From: Terfezia claveryi
Taxonomy: Eukaryota > Ascomycota > Pezizomycetes > Pezizales > Pezizaceae
Assembly (NCBI GenBank): GCA_015179025.1
Contig: WHUX01000033.1
Span: 62,001 to 126,000 of the forward strand
DNA length: 64,000 bases
Direction of reading: 5' to 3'
This document shows, piece by piece, positions 54,840 to 64,000 of this stretch (within the stretch, counting starts at the first letter, position 1; each line of letters begins with the position of its first letter). The position numbers were made by a program, and so were the translations under genes. Below the pieces are notes generated by a model that did not search any database, had not been told where the DNA came from, and saw only the letters and a list, made by a program, of their open reading frames with translations.

Positions 54840-56407
54840 TCTGCCAATCTCATCCACCGGTCTTGCCATTTTTTAATGGAAACCATGGGTGTAATCTTGG
54901 TAAGAATATCCGCTGGATTTTCCTTGCCTGGGATAGTTGTTATGGCTAATTTTTCTGCTTGTACTTGTTGGCGTAGATAGTGGTATCGATGTTCAATATG
55001 CCTAGTTCGTCTTAAACAGCGAGAGGTATGAGCTAGGTTGAAGGTTCCTTCACTATCTGTTTTTACCGTGGGTTTTAGTGATAATCCAAGTTCATCTAGG
55101 AGTTGTTGTGCCCAAGCTGCATCTTTGGCTCCTTCACATGCAGCAATATATTCTGCTTCGGTGATTGACAAGGATACAGTATCCTGACGGCGACTGTACC
55201 ATCCTACTGGTTGATCACCGAGAGTCATGAGTACTCCTGTTTGGGATATTGCTTGTTCACCACCGTAGGATGCATCTGCATATATGATGAGGTGTAAATC
55301 TATAGGTTTGCATAGAATTAGTCCTAAATGCTTGGTGTTCTTGAGATATTGCAGAATAGTTAAGGCAGCTCTATAATTTGTTGTGGAAGGTTTAGATGCT
55401 CGCCGTCCTAGAAAGTTGACATGGATAGATATCTCAGGTCTTGTCATTCTGGCAATATAAAGTAGACCTCCTGTAAGTGCTTGATATTTCTTAGCATCTT
55501 CGAAATGGTTATTAGAGTCGCGGTCATTAGAGTCGCCGTATACTTCTGGATTAATGGGTAAGGAATTCTTATGTTGCGGTTCGCCTTGGAGGAGGTATTT
55601 TGAGGCCATTGTCTCTATAAGCGCTTTTTGGGTCATTACGACTTCCGTACTTGTGTTGTTCCACTTAAGCTCAATTCCTAGGAGTTTCTCTGGGTTCCCA
55701 CCTTTTTCAAGCTCAATTTTTTCCTCGATTTTCTCTTCGAATTCTTTGAGTATTGTCTCGTTAGGTGCAATTCCTATAAGATCATCGACATGAGTTCCCA
55801 GAATGAAGGAATTATCATGGTTTGTGTAAGTTCCTTCATCTCCAATGCATTGATGGAGTCCTGCAAGGGCCAGGATCTTCTCTAATGTCTTAAACCACTC
55901 ATGCCCTGCTTGTTTTAGCCCATATAGAGCTTTGTTAAGCTTCCAGTATTCGGTCTCTCCATTTTCATTTATATCCGAAATATAGACATCGTGATGTAAA
56001 AGAGCCTGCAAGTAGGCGGCTACCACGTCCCACTGCCGAATTCTCCATTTTTTGTACATGGCCAGTATAAGCAGGATTTTCAATGTTTCGGATCTCATCA
56101 TTTGTGCGTAGGTTTTATCGGAATCATAGTTGATCCCGTCCTCCTGAGTAAATCCTCTCCCTACTTTTCTGGCTTTGTATTTCTCAATACTTCCGTCCAA
56201 TTTTCGCTTTATTGTATAGACCCATTTGGTGTCTACAATCTTGGTCCCTTCTGGGATATCCTCTTTGGCGATTTTTGTGAATATGCCATATTTCTGCAAT
56301 TGCTCTCTTTCTTTAGTTCGTGCTTTTGCCCATTCATGTGCTTGTGCAGAGGACCTGGTTTGCGCATCTGTAGGATGGTCAGAGTCTTCAATGACAGCTT
56401 TAATCAT
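54836..56407 (-). CDS. Copia reverse transcriptase and RNase H (part of pol)
   Basis: An open frame of 523 codons. Reverse transcriptase motifs are TKWVYTIKRKLDGSIEKYKA, WDVVAAYLQA (first Asp), LNKALYGLKQAGHEW and THVDDLIGIA (HVDD in place of YVDD). RNase H motifs are IIYADASYGGEQA, SITEAEYIAAC and VKTDSEGTFNLA. In the element these belong to the same polyprotein as the integrase; the frame continues upstream (ECSEWIEELGERRSKRQRK) to the break near 56490. All catalytic residues are present. Confidence 0.92.
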   Translation of the reverse strand: MIKAVIEDSDHPTDAQTRSSAQAHEWAKARTKEREQLQKYGIFTKIAKEDIPEGTKIVDTKWVYTIKRKLDGSIEKYKARKVGRGFTQEDGINYDSDKTYAQMMRSETLKILLILAMYKKWRIRQWDVVAAYLQALLHHDVYISDINENGETEYWKLNKALYGLKQAGHEWFKTLEKILALAGLHQCIGDEGTYTNHDNSFILGTHVDDLIGIAPNETILKEFEEKIEEKIELEKGGNPEKLLGIELKWNNTSTEVVMTQKALIETMASKYLLQGEPQHKNSLPINPEVYGDSNDRDSNNHFEDAKKYQALTGGLLYIARMTRPEISIHVNFLGRRASKPSTTNYRAALTILQYLKNTKHLGLILCKPIDLHLIIYADASYGGEQAISQTGVLMTLGDQPVGWYSRRQDTVSLSITEAEYIAACEGAKDAAWAQQLLDELGLSLKPTVKTDSEGTFNLAHTSRCLRRTRHIEHRYHYLRQQVQAEKLAITTIPGKENPADILTKITPMVSIKKWQDRWMRLAE

Positions 56408-56947
56408 AGCTTTTTCTGTAATTTTTCGTTGTCTCTTGGACCTTCGTTCTCCAAGTTCTTCTATCCATTCTGAGCACTCTTTCGGTGCCTCCCTTGCTGC
56501 GGGGTGGAATCTTGAGCATTTTCGAGCTCGCTTTCTTGACTTTCTTGAGCTTTGTCGAGCTCGCTTTTTTGAGCTTTTTCGAGCTCGCTTTCTTGAGCTT
56601 TTTCGAGCTCGCTTTCTTGAGCTTTTTTGAGCTCGCTTTCTTGAGCTTTTTCGAGCTCGCTTTTTTGAGCTTTTTCGAGCTCGCTTTCTTGAGCTTTTTC
56701 GGGTTCGCTTTCTTGAGCTATTATAGGGTTTTTAGCTAATGTATATTTCCCTTTTTCATCAATCGTGATATAGGTGCCGAATGTGGTTGTATATCCAGCA
56801 ATTCGAGCAGTATACCCTCGTGGGGCTAATTTGTTGAAGCCTTATTTTCGTAGTTGAAGCAAATAACTTTTTGGCCGAATGGCCTCAGGTTGCTTCGCTC
56901 TTGTAGAGCGTTTTTCTTAAAGAGTACTTCAATTGGTATTCCTCCAT
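56408..56947 (-). pseudogene. Copia integrase-RT linker with frame breaks and 8-residue repeats
   Basis: Read in the correct registers, this segment continues the integrase C-terminus: ALNGGIPIEVLFKKNAL, LRPFGQKVICFNYENK, a break, LAPRGYTARIAGYTTT, TYITIDEKGKYTL. It then runs into about eight copies of the octapeptide ESELEKAQ (24-bp tandem repeat, about 56520-56725) before a third break near 56490. The repeats are acidic/basic and helical, and lie where copia elements have a variable linker. Confidence 0.8.
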
Positions 56948-59065
56948 TCAGAGCTTTGTGGAGAACTCTGTTTTTTGTGTACACTGCCCATTGTGCAGCT
57001 TTGTCCCAGAGTTTTTTGGCATTTTTGCTGCTAGCAGAGCCGTTCTACTCATGGTCATGATGGTCCTATTTGTGCGTTCTGCAACAGCATTTGTCTCGCT
57101 GTGTCTTGGTACTGTCTCTTTAAGAGTAATTCCTCTCTGTTGTAGTTCAGTGTTGAGCTTGAGGGTATGGAACTCGCCCCCCCAGTCTGCTTGTATTTGT
57201 ACGACTTTATGTTGGTGGCCAGCTTTGTTTTCCAGAGCATTGATAATTCCGATAAGTGCTCCTGCTGCATCGCTTTTTTGCTTTAGAGATCTAGCTACTA
57301 TATATCTACTGTAATCATCAGTTACTAGTAGGAGATATCTATATTGGCTGGAAAGGGTTATTGGGTCTATAGGCCCAATTAAGTCTGCATGTAATCGTTC
57401 CAGTGGTTTGGATGTCCTTATTCCTTGTTCCTTTTTAGCTGCTGGTTTTGTTGCTTTGCTGAGTTGGCATGCGTCGCAGGCAATTGCTGGTTGGATCATT
57501 TTTCCTAGTAGCTGATATTCCGGGAGGGTTTTTAGTGTATTGAAGGAAATATGCCCATATCGCTCATGTAGTGCCATTAATTTGTTGTAAGCAGCTAATG
57601 GTTGTTGGATAGTTGGAGTCGTAACCGGCATTTGCTGTTCAGCCGATGTTTGCTGGGCGGCCGGTGTCTGCTGGGTCGGTGTCTGCTGGGCAGCCGATGT
57701 CTGCTGGGCGGCCGGTGTCTGTTGGGTGGGCTGAGCGGCCGGTATTTGCTGGGCAATTGATATATGGAATCGGGTCTGGTCGGGTATTATCCAGAGTGCA
57801 CCTTTATTGTCTCTTTCCATATTGTAGAGGATTTTTCCTCCCTTCTTTAGCTTGGCTACTTTACCATGTACTTGTAGGATATGTTTATCTGGCATCCTTT
57901 CTCCACTGATGATATTGCTGTATGTTGGATCATATAGGCATTCTTTGTGGTATATCGTTCTTCCATTACATTGAAGTGTCAGTGTACCCATAGTGGTACA
58001 GATGGATTCTACTCCATTATGTCCTTTTACCACTAGGTTGAGATTGTCCTGTATTTCCGATAGCCTTCCAAGTTCATTCGTTGTGTGATGGGATGCAGCC
58101 GTATCGTATTGGTATGCTCCTGTTGGCCCACCATCTGTTTTCCCTATTGTTATCTGTACAATAATGGCTTCTTCATCCTTCTTTCGTTTCTGGCGTTTGG
58201 CAGCATTCCCTTGTTCCCTTTTCTTGGTATAACATTCGTTCTCATTGTGATTGAGACCTTGCCATCCCTTACCTATGCAATAGCTGCAACGTTTATCGTT
58301 CAAGGCTATTCTTTGAACCAATGGATTGCTGTTGTTTTCTTTATGTTGGTTTTGGCCTTTTTGCCTAGCGGTAATGTATTCGTTTATTTTCCGTGCAGTA
58401 TCGTCATAGGTTTGTTCTTTTGACCTGACATTTTCTACAGTACTTGCGTAGAATGTAGGTAGTGACATGAGTAGAAATTCGGTTTTAACCTGCTCACATC
58501 TAGAGAAGGCCAGTAATCCTTTACCAAATCTAGTATCCTTAGTAAGGTCTGCTCGAGCGATAATGCCTGAGAAGGTATTCCAGAGTTTTTCGTATGCTGT
58601 GATGTGCTCTGAGATTGAGTGTTTTCTATCGTCATAGTGGAGATATACCAAGCTTCTTAATAAAGAATGGAATTCAGTTGCTGTTCTTCCTTCATAGGCT
58701 TGTTTGAGGGTATTCCAGGCGTCTTTGGCTTTTTCCACTGTCGCAATTCGACTACGGACTTGGGGTTCGCTATTTTTTAGGATGGTAAGAAGAATGTAGT
58801 GATTCCCATCCAGCCATTCTTGTGGCTTATCTGGAGGTTTTCGGTATGTTCCTTCAATAATATCCCATGCTCGATGGTCTCCTAGTTGGATCATTTGGAA
58901 ATAGAGTTTCATAGTTGTGACCCATTCAGGGTAATTGTCTGATCCATTTAGTTTGGTCGTGAGTGTGGTTATTTTTCGATCGGGTGTTGTGTTCGTGCTT
59001 TTGGGGGCTTCTGGAGGCCTCATTGAGTCGTTGCCCGACCCTGAGGCTTCTGCAAAGCTTGACAT
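56948..59065 (-). CDS. Copia gag, protease and integrase (705 aa frame)
   Basis: The ATG at 59065 lies 42 bp after the 5' LTR. Gag: KLNGSDNYPEWVTTMKLYF, DAWNTLKQAYEGRT. A knuckle-like C-x2-C-x9-H-x4-C follows (CSYCIGKGWQGLNHNENEC). Protease active site: YDTAASHHT, with DTA. A Gln/Ala/Pro/Thr-rich tandem (AAQQT units, about 57620-57760) precedes the integrase zinc motif (HERYGHISF ... CDACQLSK) and DDE core (LHADLIGPI, DWGGEFHT, NAVAERTNRT). The last 20 or so codons are out of frame after an A6 tract at about 57012-57017. Confidence 0.92.
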   Translation of the reverse strand: MSSFAEASGSGNDSMRPPEAPKSTNTTPDRKITTLTTKLNGSDNYPEWVTTMKLYFQMIQLGDHRAWDIIEGTYRKPPDKPQEWLDGNHYILLTILKNSEPQVRSRIATVEKAKDAWNTLKQAYEGRTATEFHSLLRSLVYLHYDDRKHSISEHITAYEKLWNTFSGIIARADLTKDTRFGKGLLAFSRCEQVKTEFLLMSLPTFYASTVENVRSKEQTYDDTARKINEYITARQKGQNQHKENNSNPLVQRIALNDKRCSYCIGKGWQGLNHNENECYTKKREQGNAAKRQKRKKDEEAIIVQITIGKTDGGPTGAYQYDTAASHHTTNELGRLSEIQDNLNLVVKGHNGVESICTTMGTLTLQCNGRTIYHKECLYDPTYSNIISGERMPDKHILQVHGKVAKLKKGGKILYNMERDNKGALWIIPDQTRFHISIAQQIPAAQPTQQTPAAQQTSAAQQTPTQQTPAAQQTSAEQQMPVTTPTIQQPLAAYNKLMALHERYGHISFNTLKTLPEYQLLGKMIQPAIACDACQLSKATKPAAKKEQGIRTSKPLERLHADLIGPIDPITLSSQYRYLLLVTDDYSRYIVARSLKQKSDAAGALIGIINALENKAGHQHKVVQIQADWGGEFHTLKLNTELQQRGITLKETVPRHSETNAVAERTNRTIMTMSRTALLAAKMPKNSGTKLHNGQCTQKTEFSTKL

Positions 59066-59090
59066 TGTATGTTGAAGTAGCGCTTTTGAA

Positions 59091-59107
59091 GCTCCGGGCT
59101 CATAACC
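59091..59107 (-). other. Copia primer-binding site for half initiator tRNA-Met
   Basis: The plus strand directly before the 5' LTR reads gctccgggctcataacc, which is the anticodon stem-loop of initiator tRNA-Met (CAT anticodon) rather than a tRNA 3' end. Priming by a tRNA cleaved in the anticodon loop is known for Drosophila copia, and the position abutting the LTR fits that mode. Confidence 0.7.
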
Positions 59108-59347
59108 CGTAAGGATTATGAGATCTTAGGATATATGAACGTAGATATTGGGGATTGATCTGTAAGAGAGATGTATTGCTTGCTTGATCTATATCTCTGC
59201 CTTAAGGGGTTCTAGCAGTCTATATATACATATCTCCTCCGTATTCACACATGCTTGTCATATGTCTTCTTATCCACATGCCTCTATGTCCACATGTTGT
59301 TGACGTACTCACATGTTTGCACATGCATTGGAAGAGTATTTCCTACA
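59108..59347 (-). repeat. Copia 5' LTR (240 bp)
   Basis: Identical by eye to the 3' LTR; outer end tgtagg next to TSD gacca at 59348. Confidence 0.95.
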
Positions 59348-59352
59348 GACCA

Positions 59353-60070
59353 CAGGACTTGCGCTTTGAACACCTATTTACCTCTCTATAGGCAACTTTA
59401 ACCACATACTATGAATACAAGTACCCGTGAATATAGGATTCCATTCTTGGCCTTCTAATTATATACCAGCGGGAATGATTACGAGATAAACTTACTTGCC
59501 TTTTGGCACTGCTCACCAAGCGCTTAAAGTTATTTCATGACTGGACGGGCATATACAGTTATGGAATAAAGCACCGTTAGCAGAGGTTAATCTACAGTAA
59601 GACCAACGTAGGAACACTACATGTGTGATCATGATAAATCAGACCTCGAGGGTGGTTCCTACAAAAGGATCCCCATATCTCACTCTTATATTTTCTCTGT
59701 CCTCACGCACCGTCTTGTATCTTAGCCTAACTCAATACAATACGTTCCTCCTTGGAAAACCTCTCCCTCCCTCATAGTCCCATAGCTCAGCGCTCCTTGG
59801 AAGTGCTCATAGTTACAGCCCCATTACACCTTAAGCTTAGGATACATCCAGAATTATACATATATGTTACTGTAATATCCCAAAGGAAATGTTCTGATTT
59901 GCGATTGACTAGATTGACTGCGCCAGTACCAACTCCCTGTGGTAGCTGTCGTAAGTAAGTCCAGATTGCCACTCCCCATTGACGGAGGATTCATACTGTC
60001 GTTGTAGGTAGTACCTCTAACCCAAACAAGTCACCGGAATAAACAAATGACAGCAAAAAACAAGAGCCAG
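59353..60070. other. No supported gene
   Basis: A few short frames only. It may contain the 3' end of the spliced gene on the minus strand (see 60120-61040). Confidence 0.3.
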
Positions 60071-60119
60071 AATCTCCAAATTGATAGGAATATACGAATA
60101 TATTGAAATCAATGTTGCT

Positions 60120-61040
60120 GCTATCAGGGACGAATCTGTTATTTCCCAATAAATTTATATTTATATCAACGGTAAGCAGCAACACACTGCTGCACCCTCC
60201 TCAGCACGCTGTAAACCATATCCTTCGAAACACTAATGTCCCACACCTCTCACTCTCCCGCCACCATGAGCTCTGCAAGCCACATGTCTGAATTACATAA
60301 TCTTTAAGCTCTAAGGAATAGATACCGCTGAGATATTCGATATGTAGTCCTTGATGACCCCAAAAATCATAACTGAAGATCTACCGCTTCCCTAGGGTCC
60401 GGGATAGAGACAACACGACACCCTTTGTACCGCCACATCTGCCTATAATTTAGCCAAAACACTGATACCAAAACAAAGGCATATGCTTACCCGATATTGG
60501 CATCTGCCATTTCCAGCTCAAACATGCGCTCATCAGTCAAAATACCCTTCAGGACTCCAGCCGGATCCAACCCCTCCGTCCCCAAGCCCCCTAGAACTAT
60601 GCCCTCGCGCAGGAAAGGCTGTTGATAAGAAACGTAGATATATATAGCCACTGCGAGGGAAGACTTTGTCAATATAAGTCCAGGGTCCCTTAGTCCAAGT
60701 ACTTACAATTACCCGAGTAATAATTTTACAGTCAGTGATTAAAAATTCTCCTCCACAGGCTTCATAAGCATTTTAGGTACCCCCGCAATTAACCTCCGCT
60801 GAGGTGCCAGAGGGTAGATAACCAGAGTTAAACAAACGCAATCATAACAAGCTAAAACACAGTTAGAAAAATCGGCAAGGCAGGTGCTAATATATATTCG
60901 TAACCAGCGGTGCTGGCATCAAGCATGACGCTAGTTGCTTGGTGAATATATTTCCAGGGCCGTTTTATAATTGACAGAACCTTATTCCAATCTACGAAGG
61001 AGATCCCCCTTTCCGCGTATCCAAATGCCATAGTCGTTTC
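60120..61040 (-). CDS. Unrecognised multi-exon gene (structure partial)
   Basis: The best exon is 60618-60491, bounded by ttatcaacag and gtaagc and encoding PFLREGIVLGGLGTEGLD, then PAGVLKGILTDERMFELEMA and DANIG. A following exon after attatag (about 60446) reads MWRYKGCRVVSIPDPREAVD in phase. Further down, minus-strand segments read DMWLAELMVAGE and SKDMVYSVLRRVQQCVAA. Upstream, about 60760-60710 reads ACGGEFLITDCKIITR before a gtaatt donor, and an ATG near 61038 starts MAFGYAERGISFVDWNKVL. The segments are coding-like, but I cannot name the family or fix all splice sites. Confidence 0.45.
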
Positions 61041-61314
61041 GTTGTGTCTCCTCTAGGCCTTGAACCTAAACACCAATCACAATCCTAACTTGCTGGAAAG
61101 ATGGTCGTTCAGTTGCAAACATGAAGGAAGCGTTCGACGCCAAAGCTTGATAGATATGGTAGAGAGTCGAAAATTCAGAAATGATTTTCATTGGTCTAAC
61201 AGTATAAATTAACAACCACAAATCCATCAAGCTCCGTTCACAGTGGCGACCAATGACACCCTAATTCACATTTCCATGTAGGTATCGACCCGAAGGAAAA
61301 TTCCGGCACCAAGA

Positions 61315-62004
61315 TCAGTTAATCTTGAGAAGTTCCACCTCACTAAATTCGTCTCTCCAGTTAGTATACCATTGCTATAAGACCACGAAGTTTCAGTCCC
61401 ACTCACAAGGTCAGTGTTGCGTCGGCTGGTATGATGGGGGGATAGCCTCTGGTAAGGGAAATGATTATGTCAGTTTGCGGCAATACGGATTTTGACGATG
61501 ATGGACGCCTACGATTGCCCATAGGCGAATTCACTATGATTTATAACAGAATATATTAGAATTAATTTGAACCCTGAGTGTATGCGAATAGGGGGTTTGC
61601 GAAACTTACGGAGGGCAAGTGAAGTTTGCTTTTTCCCCAAGGGACATAGTCGGGATGAGCGCATCCCATGCTATAAATATCGGCGAGGACGGTTACTCTC
61701 TACCTGATTCGTCATGAAAGAAATACGTAGCAAGATCTACCTTTGATCACCCGTCCAATACCAATTTTGACTTCAAAGGGTTCACCACGGTCCCGAGAAC
61801 TGTCGAACCTAAGAAGTCGCGCATAGCCATCAGCGACACTCGAGAGTCCAATTGTTGAGGGTCTCATCAAGGTGGGGTGTACTTCACTGGGGTTCCCTGG
61901 TCACCTTTCCGAGTACCAACGTAGTGTACTCTGACCAAGTCTCCCTTCTTTGGGAACGTAACTCCATCCCCTTGCGTAATAATAGTCTTTGTTGGTACGG
62001 ACAT
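61315..62004 (-). CDS. FPR1: FKBP12-type peptidyl-prolyl isomerase, six exons, 113 aa
   Basis: Exons 62004-61883, 61808-61741, 61670-61610, 61533-61513, 61448-61407 and 61342-61315 join in phase across five GT-AG introns of 74, 70, 76, 64 and 64 bp, ending in TGA. The product has the complete small-FKBP order: GDLVRVHYVGTRKG, KFDSSRDRGEPFEVKIGIG, RVIKAWDALIPTMSLGEKA, PPEFAYGQSGYPPIIPADA and TLTFEVELLKIN. It catalyses cis-trans isomerisation of Xaa-Pro bonds in the cytosol and is the usual receptor of FK506 and rapamycin in fungi. The residues of the drug-binding pocket are present (Tyr, Phe-Asp, Val-Ile, Trp, Tyr, Phe), with Ala instead of the usual Gly before Trp. The 21-bp fourth exon is a microexon. 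Confidence 0.92.
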
Positions 62005-63132
62005 GTTGAGTCGCAGTATAATGTTTGTATTCAGTGAGCGGCGTATAACCAAATTGTTGTGGTTGAGCACGTTCTGGCCTATTCACCAATCACGAATGGG
62101 TCGTGTAGAAGCGGGGTTCATTAATGCAAGGGGGTGTTACTTCCGGGTACATACGTAACCTTACGTAACGGATGGCGTGATCAATACATCAGAATCACAT
62201 GCAAAGGATCTTAAATACCTAGGTAGCCCGATGAGGTTAGGTGTATTGAGCTAAATCAACTTGTGTTGTAGATCTACATTAGTCTGGTTGTGATCTACGG
62301 TACACATGTACGTTAAGTAGTACATACGGTACTCTACCGATAGATCTATGTGCGGGCCTCATTCTTCCAGCTTTAACTCCCCCCCCACCCTGAGCACTGT
62401 TGCATTGCTTATGCTTCCTTATCAGCGCTTCATATTTGTTGCTTTATATTACGGATAAATGTCTGGCTGAATCCCGCTTCCGCATATTATCTTATTCCGC
62501 AGCCTTACTTACCCTCTATTCCGTACTCAATATTGGCTATAAACATACTTATTCAAGCGATATCTTTGTATTCTCTGCGTAAGTTCCTCTGGTAATTTAA
62601 GCCTTAATATAACTCAAGTTGACTTTGGCAACTAAAAACATTAGATCTACCCAAGAGAAATTCCTATCTATTATATCAGCCTGGGTAAACATAAGTATTA
62701 CATGAGCAACTCCTATTCCCGATTTTTACATGGTTTGGTTGTTGACTGAGCAAAACTACAGGATATTATTCTTGCATGCTAAGACCAAGGTAATTCACTA
62801 AAGGGATTTCAATCTTCTAGTAGGTTAATGTAAGTTTTGGGGACCATATATACGCAATCTTTTTGACCGATTTGATGTCGACTGCAAAATTCTGGAATAA
62901 TGTTATTATGTTCCTATTGTAGACCGGCGAGACACTTGGCCCTGAGCTGAATTTGGGCCACTAAGAGCTTTGATTCAAGAACAATCAATCAGTCAACTCG
63001 TCTGAGGAATTATATACCTTCCCACTCGGCACGCGTCGATGGGGACTTAACGATACTCGGAATGCAATAGCGTTGATATCTAGTAGCCGATATATTTATT
63101 CTGACTATGTATTCTTTGCAGTTTTTGGCCGC
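62005..63132. other. FKBP upstream region and unassigned sequence
   Basis: An inverted CCAAT (caccaatcacg on the plus strand at about 62084) lies about 80 bp upstream of the FKBP ATG. Beyond that I see no supported gene. It includes poly(C) at 62381-62388 and AT-rich sequence. Confidence 0.35.
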
Positions 63133-63424
63133 AATACCGAAGTAATTGGAGTATAACACTCACCCTCTGTGAATAACACCCGTCTCACTTTACAAAGGTA
63201 ACCAACGAAATTTAGCTAGTGATAAAGGAAATCTAACGACATTGGATTAGTACATGCAGAAGCTGGAAATCCACCGCGTTCAATCCAGCGCCCACTGCAT
63301 CAATTGAGGTTGGCGTTGATCTATTCACATACATATTATACATATGCACATGCAGCGCGGTCTGTGTTGTGAGACGGGTGTTAGTCGCAGAGGGTGGGTG
63401 TTATACTCCAATTACTTCGGTAAT
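63133..63424. mobile_element. MITE-like element, 286 bp, 53-bp TIRs
   Basis: The ends 63136-63188 and 63369-63421 are inverted copies with four mismatches, starting accgaagtaattggagtata. AAT flanks both sides (63133-63135 and 63422-63424), compatible with a 3-bp TSD. The mismatches are mainly transitions. No coding capacity is needed for such an element; the family is unknown. Confidence 0.65.
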
Positions 63425-64000
63425 CATATGATGTCTCTATTTGTCATTATCCGATGCTTTAGAACTTTGTTTTGTTCGAACTCTTCGTGGTCGTGTGAGT
63501 CTCTGTTTACTTTAATGTTGTCGGGATATGTCATCGGACTAATAGACATTAGTGAAGGGTGGATTGCTGCAATGGATTGTCCTGCCGTTGATTTGAACGG
63601 TAGGTTGGAGTATGTGGCGAAAACTTCGTTTCGTGTTGGATTGCTACTTGGCTCGAGTTTTCCCTTTACCGTATTTTCACTCCGACTTGATTGTTACAAG
63701 TTCGGATTCAGGGGGTTGTAGTCGGAGTTGACATTTCTCTCTTCTCCGGCGGGCAGGCTCTGGGTATGGCGGAAGGCAGGGTGGAGGGTGCGCTGAACAG
63801 GATCGATACGTCGTCTATGCCCATCTGCGGGAACTTATTTAGTGATCGTCGTCAATAAATTCGTTGTCATTATCTGGTTGGCACAAGTCATTATCATACA
63901 GCAAACTGGTAGCATCGGTACAGTACTCAACTTGCATAGACCGGCTTAGTCATAGGCTTCCGGTAGCGTGACCTTTCTGGATTAATCAAGCTCAAATCAC
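63425..64000. other. Unassigned end of the window
   Basis: A plus-strand frame ending at 63721 (…IGLIDISEGWIAAMDCPAV…) begins inside the right MITE arm, so it is doubtful as a gene. No other feature is supported. Confidence 0.3.

Larger units (their letters stand above)
54584..59352 (-). mobile_element. Ty1/copia LTR retrotransposon with identical LTRs and 5-bp TSD
   Basis: The element 54589-59347 is bracketed by GACCA at 54584-54588 and 59348-59352. Its two 240-bp LTRs are identical by eye over their whole length. Internal order in the minus sense is PBS, gag, protease, integrase, reverse transcriptase/RNase H and PPT, which defines the copia (Pseudoviridae-like) order. LTR ends are TG...CG. 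Identical LTRs indicate a very recent insertion, yet the coding region has three frame breaks (near 57015, 56845 and 56490). Confidence 0.95.

Noticed and set aside
56485..56739. Plus-strand FLSFFELA repeat protein
   Set aside because: Antisense shadow of the ESELEKAQ tandem repeat in copia pol.
1..64000. CRISPR array, operon or bacterial features
   Set aside because: The tandem repeats lack spacer structure, and introns, tRNA type and gene families are eukaryotic.

Overview
The window looks like a TE-rich stretch of a filamentous ascomycete nuclear genome (Pezizomycotina; I do not name a species). The evidence is a nuclear-type tRNA-Ala(AGC), short GT-AG introns of about 52-76 bp, a FunK1-type fungal kinase, a mitochondrial frataxin gene, a six-exon FKBP gene, and an abundance of LINE, Ty1/copia and Fot/pogo sequences. 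Several of these carry C-to-T style (CpA to TpA) nonsense changes resembling repeat-induced point mutation (RIP).

Layout. 0.4-6.1 kb holds host genes: a long coiled-coil protein (minus), frataxin (plus, one frame break), a LINE 3' remnant and tRNA-Ala. 6.1-8.8 kb is a repeat-rich AT stretch with degenerate short repeats and a 0.5-kb-armed inverted repeat. 10.3-16.3 kb holds a 5'-truncated LINE with target-site duplications (TSDs), a copia-type gag caught between direct repeats, and a tail-only LINE insertion. 16.5-19.9 kb holds two divergent genes that share a small Cys-rich N-terminal module. 21-24.2 kb holds TE tails, a broken ORF series and a Fot fragment. 24.75-31.78 kb is a full-length LINE ('LINE-B') on the minus strand with 14-bp TSDs. 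32.1-35.1 kb is the FunK1 locus, with a LINE inserted next to its 5' end. 36-40.7 kb is mostly small repeats: a hairpin carrying a Pol III B-box, a MITE, a 52-bp LINE tail and tandem arrays. 40.7-51.2 kb is a Fot/pogo relic followed by a second full-length LINE-B (plus), which is itself split by a 1.56-kb element with long terminal inverted repeats (TIRs). 51.5-53.05 kb holds two LINE 3' ends lying tail to tail. 53.7-54.3 kb is a conserved fungal-type gene. 54.59-59.35 kb is a very young copia element with identical LTRs. 60.5-62.0 kb holds an unrecognised spliced gene and FKBP. A MITE-like element lies at 63.1-63.4 kb.

The host genes do not form a pathway; most of the information lies in the nested, datable history of transposition. 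Two themes recur. First, different LINE remnants share one 3' tail built of two hairpins plus poly(A). Second, two copies of the same LINE have decayed differently, one mainly through frame breaks and the other through Trp/Gln to stop changes. Several frame breaks (frataxin, copia, LINE-B) lie in or near homopolymers, so assembly indels are a live alternative to biological decay.
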